From Paraburkholderia adhaesiva (GTDB lineage Bacteria > Pseudomonadota > Gammaproteobacteria > Burkholderiales > Burkholderiaceae), in assembly GCF_021390575.1 (NCBI RefSeq), contig NZ_JAJEJQ010000002.1, positions 620,001-684,000 of the forward strand: a stretch of DNA of 64,000 nt, given 5' to 3'. The number at the start of each line of letters is the position of its first letter. Positions within the stretch are counted from its first letter, which is position 1. Below the pieces are notes generated by a model. It saw only the letters and a program-made list of their open reading frames with translations. It made no database searches and was not told the DNA's origin. The translations under genes and the position numbers were made by a program. This document shows positions 43,011-51,947 of this stretch, piece after piece.

Positions 43011-45566
43011 TTATCCGCACGCCCCAATCTCGCCGCACGCCGTGCAGAAATCGCAGCCGTCTTTACGGATCACGGCATTCGCGCCGCACGATCCACACTT
43101 GCGCCCGAGCATCGCGTGCGGCGCGCCGAACGTGGCGTCGGACGGGAGGGCGTTCGCGCCGTCCAGCACCTGCTCGCCGGATCGCGCCAGCGTGTCGCGC
43201 GCGGTCGTCTGCGCGAGCACCGGGCGGTCGGCTCGCCGCACTTCGTTGTACTGGTGCGCGAGCAGCCGTGTCGGCACCTGGCGCCCTTCAGCGTCGAGAA
43301 AGCCACGCCGATGCAGGATCTGCTGGATCGCGTAGGCGATCGCCGCCACTTCCGAGTCGTGCCAGAGCGGCGTGCGCTGTCCGTCGAGGCGCTGCGTTTC
43401 GCCGTAACGCACCTGGCCGCGATCCCACGACACCTTGCGCAGGTCCTGAAGGTTGCGCGCGACGAAGCCACCGCGCGCAGCGAGCGACAGCGAGCGCATG
43501 GTCGCCGTGATCCACTGCTGCGACTCGTCGCGCTGGCCGACCGGGATGAAGAACTCGATGGGGCGCTCGATCGTCACAGTTTCGCCGCCCACCTGGCCGG
43601 TCACTTCGAGGAACGATACCGCCACGTAGAGCGATACCTTGCCGGTCTGCGTGAGGTACTCGATTTTTTCGATCACCGCTGGCAATTCGCCTTTGGGCCG
43701 GTGATCGATCGCCACGCGCAGCGGATCGTGCAGCGGCTCGCCGAGCGTGTCCTCGGCGGCAGGCAGCGTCTGCAGCACGGCACCGAGCGTCTCATTCGGC
43801 CGGTACGTGGCGAGTCCCTTCAGGCCGCGCCGCCACGCGTCGAGGTAGAGCCCTTCGAACGCCTCGAACGGATAGTCGGCGGGCACGTTGACGGTCTTCG
43901 AGATCGACGTGTCGACGAACGGCTGCACGGCCGCCATCATCGCGATGTGCTCCTGCGCGCTCATCTGCAGCGCGCTCACGAAGTAGCCGGGCAGCGCGTT
44001 CACGTCGCCGCCGAGCGTGTGATACAGACGCCACGCGTGGTCCTCGACGGTGAACGTCTCGTTCGTGCCGTCGTTCATGCGGCGCGTGCGTTGATACGTC
44101 CACGAGAACGCGGGCTCGATACCGTTCGAAGCGTTGTCGGCGAAGGCAAGGCTCACGGTGCCCGTCGGCGCGATCGACAGGAGGTGGCTGTTGCGGATGC
44201 CGTGCGTGCGGATGGCGTCCTTGATGTCATCGGGAAGGCGCGATGCGAAGGTGCCCTCCTCGAGGTAGGTTCTGGCGTCGAAAAGCGGAAACGCGCCGCG
44301 CTCGCGCGCGAGTTCGACCGATGCGCGATAGGCCGCGTCGCGCATCGTGCGGCCCACGCGTGCTCCGAACGCGCAACCGTCCTCCGTGTTGTAGCGGATG
44401 CCGAGCATCACGAGCGTGTCGCCGAGCCCCGTAAAACCCACGCCGATCCGCCGCTTCGCCGCGGCCTCGGCGCGCTGTTCATCGAGCGGCCAGAGCGTGA
44501 CGTCCAGCACGTTGTCGAGAAAGCGAACCTGCGTGGCCGTGCGCTCTGCGAGCGCGTTCCAGTCGAACGACGGCGTGCCACCCTTTAGCTGTGCAAACGG
44601 ATCGACGACGAAACGCGTGAGATCGAGCGGTCCGAGATTGCAGCAGCCATACGCCGGCAACGGCTGCTCGCCGCACGGATTCGTCGCGCGGATCGATTCC
44701 AGCGCGCGCAGATTGTTGTCCTCGTTCATGCGCGAGATGAACACGACGCCGGGCTCCGCGATGTCGTAGGTCGAGCGCATGATCGTGTCCCACAGATCCC
44801 GCGCGCGTTTCTGTGCGTAGATCCACAGGCCGTCTTCGCGCTGGTGCACGTCGGCGGCGGCGCGCAGCGCGGGTGAGGGTTCGGCGCGATGCACGAGCTG
44901 CCACATTTCGTCGTTTTCGACGGCGCGCATGAACGCGTCCGTCACGGCCACCGAAACGTTGAAGTTGTTCCAGCGCCCCTTCGAGTGCTTCGCCTCGATG
45001 AACTCGGGCAGATCGGGGTGATCGCAGTCGAGCACGGCCATCTGTGCGCCGCGCCGCGCGCCTGCGCTTTCGACGGTGCGGCACGAGGCGTCGAACACGT
45101 CGATGTAGCTGCACGGCCCCGAGGCGCTCGATCCGGTCGAGTGGACGTGCGCGCCGCGCGGTCGGATCGCCGAGAAGTTGTAGCCCACGCCGCCGCCGCG
45201 CCGCATCGTTTCAGCGGCTTGCAGGAGCGCGACGTAGATGCCCGGACGGCCTTCGGTGTCGGTGCCCTGGATGCTGTCGCCGACGGGCTGCACGAAGCAG
45301 TTGATGAGCGTCGCCGCGATACCGGTGCCCGCCGCGCTCATGATGCGCCCCGCGCCGAGTGCGCCGTGGCGAAGGTTGTCGGCGAAACGCGCCTCGATTT
45401 CGGTGCGGCGCTCGGGCGGCTCGGCCTGCGCGACGCCGCGCGCGACGCGCAGGTAAATATCGTCGACGGTACGCTCGTCGCCTTTGGCGTACTTCTCGAG
45501 CATCACGTCAATTGAAAACTGCTGCGGGGCGACTCGCTGCGGGAGATGCGGCTCGTTCTCGGCCAT
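43011..45566 (-). CDS. nrdJ: Adenosylcobalamin-dependent ribonucleoside-diphosphate reductase (class II)
   Basis: Makes deoxyribonucleotides with AdoCbl as radical source, so it works with or without oxygen. It has 851 residues from the ATG at 45566; an open extension upstream is composition-biased and ignored. Seen: SAAGTGIAATLINCFVQPV, GVGYNFSAIRPRG, the active-site NPCGEQPLPAYGCCNLG with radical-site cysteines, and a C-terminal zinc-ribbon (RKCGSCGANAVIRKDGCDFCTACGEIGACG, split here in reading). I see no B12 riboswitch or NrdR box in the 188-bp upstream gap. Divergent from a thioesterase gene. Confidence 0.9.
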   Translation of the reverse strand: MAENEPHLPQRVAPQQFSIDVMLEKYAKGDERTVDDIYLRVARGVAQAEPPERRTEIEARFADNLRHGALGAGRIMSAAGTGIAATLINCFVQPVGDSIQGTDTEGRPGIYVALLQAAETMRRGGGVGYNFSAIRPRGAHVHSTGSSASGPCSYIDVFDASCRTVESAGARRGAQMAVLDCDHPDLPEFIEAKHSKGRWNNFNVSVAVTDAFMRAVENDEMWQLVHRAEPSPALRAAADVHQREDGLWIYAQKRARDLWDTIMRSTYDIAEPGVVFISRMNEDNNLRALESIRATNPCGEQPLPAYGCCNLGPLDLTRFVVDPFAQLKGGTPSFDWNALAERTATQVRFLDNVLDVTLWPLDEQRAEAAAKRRIGVGFTGLGDTLVMLGIRYNTEDGCAFGARVGRTMRDAAYRASVELARERGAFPLFDARTYLEEGTFASRLPDDIKDAIRTHGIRNSHLLSIAPTGTVSLAFADNASNGIEPAFSWTYQRTRRMNDGTNETFTVEDHAWRLYHTLGGDVNALPGYFVSALQMSAQEHIAMMAAVQPFVDTSISKTVNVPADYPFEAFEGLYLDAWRRGLKGLATYRPNETLGAVLQTLPAAEDTLGEPLHDPLRVAIDHRPKGELPAVIEKIEYLTQTGKVSLYVAVSFLEVTGQVGGETVTIERPIEFFIPVGQRDESQQWITATMRSLSLAARGGFVARNLQDLRKVSWDRGQVRYGETQRLDGQRTPLWHDSEVAAIAYAIQQILHRRGFLDAEGRQVPTRLLAHQYNEVRRADRPVLAQTTARDTLARSGEQVLDGANALPSDATFGAPHAMLGRKCGSCGANAVIRKDGCDFCTACGEIGACG

Positions 45567-45754
45567 ATGCCTGGTCCCTGGGTTGCGCCGGGCGCAAACG
45601 CCGCGCGGCGGTTGACGGGCATCGGTGGCCGACCGTACCGGACACCGTGCGTGTGGGATAAACCTTACCGCAGCGGAGGGCGGCGTGCACGGCAGTACGT
45701 AGCCGCATTGACATTGCTCTACGGTTACACTGCTGGCGAAAAGGGGGAGGCAGG

Positions 45755-46258
45755 ATGGCGGAACAGGAACGGGCGGCTGACGAGGCGCCGGTGGTGTATC
45801 GGGACACCGTGCGTGCGGAATGGGTGGACTACAACGGCCATCTGCGCGACGCGTTCTACATGCTGATCTACAGCTACGCAACCGATGCGCTGCTCGACGC
45901 GATCGGACTCGATGCAGGGCAGCGCGACGCGCGCGGCCGGTCGATGTACACGCTCGAGGCGCATTTGAACTATTTGCGTGAAATCAAGGAGGGCGCGCGC
46001 GTTCGCGTCGACGTGCGCGTGCTGGAGCACGACGCGAAGCGCGTTCGGGTCTATCTGGAGATGTATTCCGATGAGGGCGTGGAGCCGGTGTCTGCGAGCG
46101 AGCAACTGTTGTTGCACGTTGACCGGTCGGGCCCGCGCGCTGTGGCATTCGATGCCGATGTGCTGGCGCGCGTGGCTGCGCTGCAGACCGCCGACGCCAG
46201 ATTCGAGCCGAAGCACGCGGCCCGGCCCATCAAGCTGACGTCGGCCCGTTCGCAGTAG
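45755..46258 (+). CDS. Hotdog-fold thioesterase (betainyl/carnitinyl-CoA thioesterase-like)
   Basis: A 167-residue acyl-CoA thioesterase. AEWVDYNGHLRDAFYMLIYSYATDALL contains the WVDxNGHxxxxxYM signature with the catalytic Asp of the 4-hydroxybenzoyl-CoA thioesterase class. SMYTLEAHLNYLREIKEGARVRV forms the central hotdog helix and strands. The closest family I recall is thioesterases linked to carnitine and betaine catabolism, but no such genes are adjacent. GGAGGCAGG precedes the ATG. Confidence 0.85.
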   Translation: MAEQERAADEAPVVYRDTVRAEWVDYNGHLRDAFYMLIYSYATDALLDAIGLDAGQRDARGRSMYTLEAHLNYLREIKEGARVRVDVRVLEHDAKRVRVYLEMYSDEGVEPVSASEQLLLHVDRSGPRAVAFDADVLARVAALQTADARFEPKHAARPIKLTSARSQ

Positions 46259-46352
46259 GTACGGGACCGCGTGTTCCGGTTCCGCGGGAAACCGATGAAG
46301 TCTGTGGGCGGAGCCAGTGCGCCGTTGCGGCGGACTGGCGGGCGCAAGCGAC

Positions 46353-46640
46353 TTATTTGGCCACGAGGTCGCCGAACACTTCGGCTGCGATCATCACGGA
46401 CGCGTTGAGCGGGGCAGGACGTTCGGCCGGCTTGAACACGGCGTCGCCGCGGCGGATCTTGCGGCGCGACACCGCGCATGTCCCCGACGTGTGCGCCGAA
46501 CGCCGACGCCAGCGTTGCTCGCCATAATGACAGCGCCCCGGTTCGACCCAGCGGATCACGAGCGCTCCGTCGATCTGTTCGAGCACTTCGATGCGCTCAC
46601 CGTTGGCACCGTCTAGCGCGAGGCACGCTTTGGATTTCAT
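46353..46640 (-). CDS. DUF3331 domain protein
   Basis: A 95-residue protein of unknown function. IRWVEPGRCHYGEQRWRRR, then SGTCAVSRRKIRRGDAVFKP and NASVMIAAEVF, match the small Cys-containing DUF3331 family restricted to Burkholderia and its relatives. The start at 46640 has GGAG nearby; the open extension to 46697 is not needed. No neighbour suggests its job. It converges with the thioesterase gene. Confidence 0.72.
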   Translation of the reverse strand: MKSKACLALDGANGERIEVLEQIDGALVIRWVEPGRCHYGEQRWRRRSAHTSGTCAVSRRKIRRGDAVFKPAERPAPLNASVMIAAEVFGDLVAK

Positions 46641-47102
46641 TCTCGGCTCCGTGATGGGGGTGCCGGGACTGTAGTCCTGTGCGACGACAAGTACCATGTT
46701 GTCGCGGTTGAAACACTATTCCGGAATTAGCAACAATGTGGGTGCGGCACGTTGCAATTAACGAAGGAATGGGGCTTCGAGCGGAATTGGGGTCAATATC
46801 CTGAATTTGTGCAACGCAGTGTTGTCCCTGGTGCGACATGAAATGCGCGGCCGGGGGCAGAGGGGACAGATTAAGATACGCGCGACTCGGAGAACGATGC
46901 CGGCGCGGTCAAAATGGTCCGGGCGGGCTGTCGGCAGTGGGCCGCCAGGCGCTGACCGCGTTCCGTCGCTGCCTGCAACTCCGGGTGCGTCCGGCGCGAC
47001 GCACTGATCGCACCCAATCCGGCAGATAGACAATCGCACCGATTCGCATCAATCGCGCACGAACTGGCTGGGCGCCGGTCCGTCGAATTTCAGCGAGGTT
47101 AC
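46641..47102. other. Intergenic region without a gene
   Basis: About 460 bp, presumably holding the divergent promoters of the DUF3331 and AI-2E genes. The part at 46690-46820 is less GC-rich. No convincing hairpin, repeat or ORF was found. Confidence 0.45.
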
Positions 47103-48169
47103 ATGATTCAACGCCCGCCTGCTCCGAACCCGGCAAACGAACACAAACTCCAGCATGCCGCCTCGGCGGCGCTTTTTGCAGCGCTGGTTCTCCTCGCGCT
47201 GTGGGTCGTGCGCGAGTTCATTCCCGCCGTCGCGTGGGCCAGCGTCGTCGCTATCGTCTTGTGGCCCGCCTGGCAGGCCATCGAGCGGCATCCGTGGTTC
47301 AAGTGCCGCACGACTGCGGTCGCGACGTTGCTGACCGTGGCGATCGCGCTGCTGGTCGTGTTGCCGATCATGCTTGCCGTCATTCAGGCAGGCGGCGAGG
47401 CGCACGAGTTCTATATCTGGTTCCGGGCGGCGCAGGAAAATGGCGTGCCGGTTCCCGATTTCGTCGCGCATCTGCCCGTAGGCAGCCAACAGGTCGCCGA
47501 CTGGTGGCAGGCCAATCTCGCGCAGCCGCTCAGGGGCTCGCCCGCGATGATGGGGCTGCACTCCGACACGCTCATGTCCTTCGGGCGGCACTTCGGTGTA
47601 CGCGCGGTGCAGGCATCGATGACGTTCGCGTTCATGCTGGTGACGCTGTTCTTCATCTTCCAGGCGGGGCCGCGTCTGTCCAGCACGCTGATGCGTGGCG
47701 CGCGCCGCGCGTTCGGCGCCGACGGCGCCCATCTCCTGCAGCGCATGGCCACCGCGGTGCGTTGCACGGTCGCCGGGCTCGTGATCGTCGGGCTTGGCGA
47801 AGGCGTGCTGCTCGGCGGCGCGTATCTTGTCACCGGCGTGCCGCATGCAGCGTTGCTCGGCACCGTAACCGCCGTCGCGGCAATGCTGCCGTTCTGCGCG
47901 CCCATCGTGTTCATCCTCGCCGCGCTGTGGCTACTCGTGCAGGGAGCATCGTCGCTGCCGTCGGGCTTGCTGTGTGGGGCTTCGTGGTCGTCGCCGTCGC
48001 CGAACATTTCGTGCGTCCCGTGCTGATCGGCAATTCGACGCGGCTGCCGTTCCTGCTCGTGCTGTTCGGCATCCTCGGTGGGGCAACCACGTTCGGGCTG
48101 ATCGGGATTTTCATCGGCCCCGCGCTGATGACCGTGCTCATGGTGCTCTGGAACAACTGGGCGCAGTGA
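47103..48169 (+). pseudogene. AI-2E family transporter gene with a single-base frameshift
   Basis: Multi-helix inner-membrane permease (AI-2E/PerM family), about 355 residues if repaired. The first frame is good to LWLLVQG (about 47945); the second frame then continues SIVAAVGLAVWGFVVVAVAEHFVRP, LIGNSTRLPFLLVLFGILGG and GLIGIFIGPALMTVL, the family's conserved C-terminus. The total, 1067 bases, is one short of a multiple of three. One G is probably missing in the CAGGGAGC run near 47939-47946. As read, the gene encodes a truncated protein with a junk tail ending at 48026. It may be a true mutation or an assembly error. Confidence 0.85.
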
Positions 48170-48220
48170 GTTGGGAGCCGGGTGGGAAGGCGCTGTCTCA
48201 CGGGCGGCTGGGTTCGCGCG

Positions 48221-48282
48221 CCAAGGCGCTACGGCACTAAGGCACCAAGGCACCAAGGCACCAAGGCACCAAGGCGCTACGG
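48221..48282. repeat. Octamer tandem repeat flanked by a 14-bp direct repeat
   Basis: Four perfect copies of the 8-mer CACCAAGG (48243-48274), preceded by one degenerate copy, are bounded by CCAAGGCGCTACGG at 48221-48234 and again at 48269-48282. It fills the gap between the AI-2E and esterase 3' ends. Confidence 0.75.
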
Positions 48283-48311
48283 GCGGTTTCTCGCGCGCGC
48301 TGTTTTGCGCT

Positions 48312-49157
48312 TCAGTGCACGCACGCCAGCGTGTACTTGAGTGCCGGGGGCAGTAGTTCTCGCCAGACCGGCCAGACGTGTCCGCCATCGATGATGCGCA
48401 GCGACGCCGGATTGCCCGCCGCGCGAAGCCGCGTGTAGAGCAGCGACGACTCGGCCACGATCACGAGGTCATCGTTGCCCGAGGCGATGAAGAACGGCAC
48501 GCGCACGGCCTGCGAGAAGTAGCGGTCCCACAACGCCGGGTAGTTGAGTTCGTGCCAGATGCGCGAATCGAACTGGTGCTCGCCGAATACGCCGACGCGC
48601 CGCGCCGAGGAATCTGGCGGCGGATCGTTCGAGTAGATCGCAGGCGAGAGCAGGAGCGCACCGCAGAACGCGTCGGGATGTTCGAGCGCGAAGCGCAACG
48701 CGCCGAAGCCGCCCATCGACACGCCGCCGATTGCGCGTCCGCCGCGTTCGTTCGACACCGCGAAGTGTGTCGCGATCTCCGGCATCAGGTCCTCGACGAA
48801 CGCCGTTTCCATTTTCTCTTTGCGGTCGACGTACCAGTCCGTGCCACCCTGCGGCATCACGATCACGACCGGCGCGATCTCGTGGCGTGCGATCAGCCCA
48901 TCGGTCGTGGCCTGCAGGTCGCCGTGCGTGACCCAGTCCATCGCGTCGCCGTTGTTGCCGTGCAGCAGATAGAGCACGGGATAGCGCGTGCTGTTCGCGG
49001 AATAGCCGGTCGGCAGATAGACGACGTATGACCAGTCGCGTCCAAGCGCCGCCGAATGGAATGTGCGCGTGGCGATGGTGCTGGCCGAAGCGGGCAGCGA
49101 CAGTGCGGCGCCGAGTGTCGACAAAGCCAGCAGCACCGTTCGAAGGACTCTGCGCAT
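48312..49157 (-). CDS. Exported esterase-family alpha/beta hydrolase
   Basis: A 281-residue putative esterase (esterase D/antigen 85-like fold). Signal peptide MRRVLRTVLLALSTLGAALS with cleavage near PASA. The nucleophile elbow is GGVSMGGFG; oxyanion-loop YLLHGNNGD; acid in SGNDDLVI; His in IDGGHVWPVW. The ATG at 49157 gives the best signal peptide; the open frame extends to 49205. Substrate unknown; relatives cleave carbohydrate or short-chain esters. It sits 85 bp downstream of opgC on the same strand. Confidence 0.86.
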   Translation of the reverse strand: MRRVLRTVLLALSTLGAALSLPASASTIATRTFHSAALGRDWSYVVYLPTGYSANSTRYPVLYLLHGNNGDAMDWVTHGDLQATTDGLIARHEIAPVVIVMPQGGTDWYVDRKEKMETAFVEDLMPEIATHFAVSNERGGRAIGGVSMGGFGALRFALEHPDAFCGALLLSPAIYSNDPPPDSSARRVGVFGEHQFDSRIWHELNYPALWDRYFSQAVRVPFFIASGNDDLVIVAESSLLYTRLRAAGNPASLRIIDGGHVWPVWRELLPPALKYTLACVH

Positions 49158-49241
49158 CGCGGGGTAGCAAGACGAGGTGAGGCGCCGTGGGCGCGGGGTC
49201 ATCATGCTAGCAGTCCTACGGCGCGACGGGCCAGCGCAACG

Positions 49242-50339
49242 TTACGCGCAGGCCTTGGCTTTTGCAGGCAGCAGACGCTTGAGCGGGTCAGATGCGCGCA
49301 CGACGAGCAGCAGACTGCCGAGCGCGACCGCATCTGCCGTGAGGCCGAGCGGCACGTTCAGGTAGCCGTCGGTGTACCAGTAGAGCATCGAGTCGATGAC
49401 GAGCGAGATCACCGCGCCCGCCACGAACGAGAGCAACCCCTTGCGGCCGACGAGGCCGACCCACGGCAGCGCCCGCGCGAGACGCTTCGCCCAGCCGAGG
49501 CGGATCAGATGCGCCGTCAGCCACGCGATGCCGAGGAAGTTCAGGACGCGGAACCAGGCGAGATTGCGCTTGAATTCGGCGTCGAGTCCGACGTTACCCA
49601 ATTGCAGCCGATACGCCGCAGCCGCCGCGACGACGCCAAACGCGGCGAGAGTCACGATCCAGCCGAACCGGTGCGCGCTCACGCGCTGAAAGACCGGTTG
49701 CGTCCGCGCGATGACGCCCAGCACGAACAACAACTGCCAGCCGAACGGGTTGAAGTCCCACTGCATGTCCTCGACGTGCGGCAGATGCGGGGCAACGAGC
49801 GGCGCGAGCGCCCACAGTGCCAGGCTCCCGGCGAGCAGCAGCCACGGCTTCGTGCGCGCGAGCGGCAGCGCCAGCGGCGCGCCGAGCGCGAACCACGCGT
49901 ACATCGGCAGCACGCCGGCCAGATAGGGCTGGCGACGCAGCAGCACGATGTCGCCCAACGCGGCGATGGGGGCGAGCGTCAGGTCGTCAAGGTCGTCGAC
50001 GGTGAGGTTGGGGGCGTCCACGTTGCAGGCGAGCAGGATCGCGGAGACGACCAGCATGAGCAGCGCGGTGATGACGAAGGCGCGATAGATCTCGAACGAG
50101 CGGCGAATGAAGCGCCGACGCGCGACGGCCTCGGTTTTGCGCGCGCAGAGCGAGGCCCAGGCGGTGGCAGTCGCGTAGCCGCCTAGAAAGACGAAGACTT
50201 CGGCAGCGTCGCAGAGCGCATAGGCGTGGAGCGTCACGCGCGAGAGGATGCTGCCGCCGATGTGATCGACGACGATGATGAGCAGGACGAGACCGCGGAA
50301 AAAATCGAGTTCTACGAGACGACTGGAGGACTGTGACAT
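49242..50339 (-). CDS. OpgC domain membrane protein
   Basis: A 365-residue inner-membrane protein with about ten hydrophobic helices and the OpgC start LVELDFFRGLVLLIIVVDHIGG (RG and DH signature of acyltransferase-3 relatives). OpgC succinylates osmoregulated periplasmic glucans; stand-alone OpgC proteins are common in Burkholderia. No opgG or opgH is adjacent, so the acceptor is uncertain. The start codon ATG at 50339 immediately follows a purine-poor region. Confidence 0.85.
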   Translation of the reverse strand: MSQSSSRLVELDFFRGLVLLIIVVDHIGGSILSRVTLHAYALCDAAEVFVFLGGYATATAWASLCARKTEAVARRRFIRRSFEIYRAFVITALLMLVVSAILLACNVDAPNLTVDDLDDLTLAPIAALGDIVLLRRQPYLAGVLPMYAWFALGAPLALPLARTKPWLLLAGSLALWALAPLVAPHLPHVEDMQWDFNPFGWQLLFVLGVIARTQPVFQRVSAHRFGWIVTLAAFGVVAAAAAYRLQLGNVGLDAEFKRNLAWFRVLNFLGIAWLTAHLIRLGWAKRLARALPWVGLVGRKGLLSFVAGAVISLVIDSMLYWYTDGYLNVPLGLTADAVALGSLLLVVRASDPLKRLLPAKAKACA

Positions 50340-50939
50340 GGATCTGGCAAACGGGCCGTGTCTATCGGCGATGGGCGGCGGCCGTCAGGCGCCGGGGACC
50401 GCGATGGACTGGCTGGTTTGGCCGTAAAACGAACAAGAGAAGACAAATGACCGGGATGCGACGAAAGGGTTCCGGAGAACTGGCTCATCGCTTGAGCCGT
50501 GTTAAGTCGATGCTACATTGATTTCGAGAAGCTTTCAGTGTGGCGCACGTCTGTTCAAGTTCCGTGGACTTGTGCCGATAACGAATAAATGCGGGTACGC
50601 GCCGCGTCTGCCGGCGTGCTGTCGCGATCGGCAGATTCCGGTTTGTGGCGTTTGTATCAGTGGTATCAGAGTGTTGTTGGTTGTCTGGGCAATGTGAAAT
50701 CTGCTTTACAATGCCGAGTCAATTTTGAGATTGCAGTCGCTTGTTCGATTCGGGTGACTTTGCGGTGGAAGAGGCCTTTTTTTTGAAAAAAGAAGGCAAT
50801 TTGGATGCAGATAGATGCGGGCCGGGTAGGGGTGAACACCGGATCGACGTCACGACGGGAGCGCGCCAGACGCTGCACACCGTACCGCGACTACCCGCCC
50901 ATCGCGCACCGTCCGCCGCTTTTACAGCAGGAGGCGAAC
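50340..50939. other. Intergenic region with an AT-rich hairpin
   Basis: About 600 bp between opgC and the LysM/M23 gene. No ORF is convincing. A near-perfect inverted repeat at 50774-50797 (GCC, eight T, G, then a seven-A-like run and AAGGC) could be a terminator or regulatory RNA element. The last 30 bp hold an AGGAGG site for the next gene. Confidence 0.45.
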
Positions 50940-51809
50940 ATGTTCAAAGATCGTAGCGGTCAGCGTGCCAACGGTCTGAAGACTTTCTGGGCCGGCATTG
51001 GAATCGCGGCCCTGCTGGCTGGTTGTGCCAATGTCGACCAGCAGCAACAGCCGCCGCAGCCACAGCCGGACCCGACTGCGTCGGCCGATCCGGCTTCGGG
51101 GCCAGTGGCTGACGCGGCGTCCGCTGCGACGCAGACGGACGGAGCCGCGCCTGCGTCGGGTCCGACCACGAAGGTCGTGATGAAGACGACCATCTATCAC
51201 GTGCGTCACGGCGATTCATTGCCAAAGATCGCGAAGAATCACGGCTGTTCCGTGAAGGACCTGCAGGCCTGGAACCATATCAAGTCGGGCCATGTGCGTA
51301 CGGGACAGTCGCTGAAGATCGTGTCGAAGCAGACCATTACCGTGCAGGCCGCGGTTGCGGCCGGTGCGTCCACGGGCGGCGCTTCGGCGAGCCCGGCCGA
51401 AAGCCGCGCAGTGGCGGCCGAGGTCAACCGTCATGCGCGCACCGTCGTGCTTGTGTGGCCCGCACAGGGGCAGATCGTCGAGGGGTTCCAGGCCGGTACG
51501 ACGCGCGGCATCGAGATCGCGGGCAAGTCGGGAGACCCCGTGCGCGCCGCGGCCGACGGCAAGGTGATGTACGCCGGTACGGGCCTCAACGAGTACGGCA
51601 GCCTCATCATCGTCGAGCACAACAAGGACTTTCTGACGGCGTATTCGCACAACCGCCGCCTGCTCGTCAAAACCGGCGACACCGTGCGTCAAGGGCAGCA
51701 GATCGCGGAGATGGGTAGCGAGAATAACAATCGCGTTGCCGTCCTGTTCGAAGTGCGCCGCGACGGCAAGCCGGTTGATCCGATGACGTATCTGCCGCCA
51801 AAGGGTTGA
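50940..51809 (+). CDS. Lipoprotein with LysM and M23 (LytM) domains, NlpD/EnvC-like
   Basis: A 289-residue cell-envelope lipoprotein. The lipobox LLAGC gives Cys near residue 25. A Gln/Pro/Ala linker follows, then one LysM (YHVRHGDSLPKIAKNHGCSVKDLQAWNHIKSG) and an M23 domain (VWPAQGQIVEGF; GIEIAGKSGDPVRAAADGKVMYAGTG; GSLIIVEHNKDFLTAYSHN). The usual M23 metal ligands HxxxD and HxH are not kept (GIEIAGK; AYSHN), so like NlpD it is probably an amidase activator, not a peptidase. AGGAGGCGAAC precedes the ATG. Confidence 0.88.
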   Translation: MFKDRSGQRANGLKTFWAGIGIAALLAGCANVDQQQQPPQPQPDPTASADPASGPVADAASAATQTDGAAPASGPTTKVVMKTTIYHVRHGDSLPKIAKNHGCSVKDLQAWNHIKSGHVRTGQSLKIVSKQTITVQAAVAAGASTGGASASPAESRAVAAEVNRHARTVVLVWPAQGQIVEGFQAGTTRGIEIAGKSGDPVRAAADGKVMYAGTGLNEYGSLIIVEHNKDFLTAYSHNRRLLVKTGDTVRQGQQIAEMGSENNNRVAVLFEVRRDGKPVDPMTYLPPKG

Positions 51810-51863
51810 TCGTCGGGCGTCGGACCTTCAGTCCCGGCGCGCGAAACCGTTCCTGAATACGAA

Positions 51864-51899
51864 AACGCCGCCCCCGCGATAACCCGCGGGGGCGGCGTT
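51864..51899. terminator. Bidirectional terminator between the LysM/M23 gene and prpF
   Basis: AACGCCGCCCCCGCG and CGCGGGGGCGGCGTT form a perfect 15-bp stem with a 6-base loop. It lies between convergent genes; TTTT on the minus strand favours termination of the prp transcript. Confidence 0.8.
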
Positions 51900-51947
51900 C
51901 GTTCGCCTCGCGACCGGGGCGCGTCAGAACGCGCTACCCGGCACGCC

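Noticed and set aside
43011..45566. B12 riboswitch ahead of nrdJ
   Set aside because: The 188-bp gap upstream lacks a recognisable B12-box; the AdoCbl dependence of the enzyme alone is not evidence.
48171..48356. 61-codon frame across the octamer repeat
   Set aside because: It encodes only repeat-derived peptide (repeated HQG-like units) and has no independent support.
50774..50797. GCC-T8 / A-run-GGC inverted repeat as terminator or small-RNA end
   Set aside because: Imperfect pairing and no gene upstream on either strand that clearly needs it; kept only as a note in the intergenic entry.
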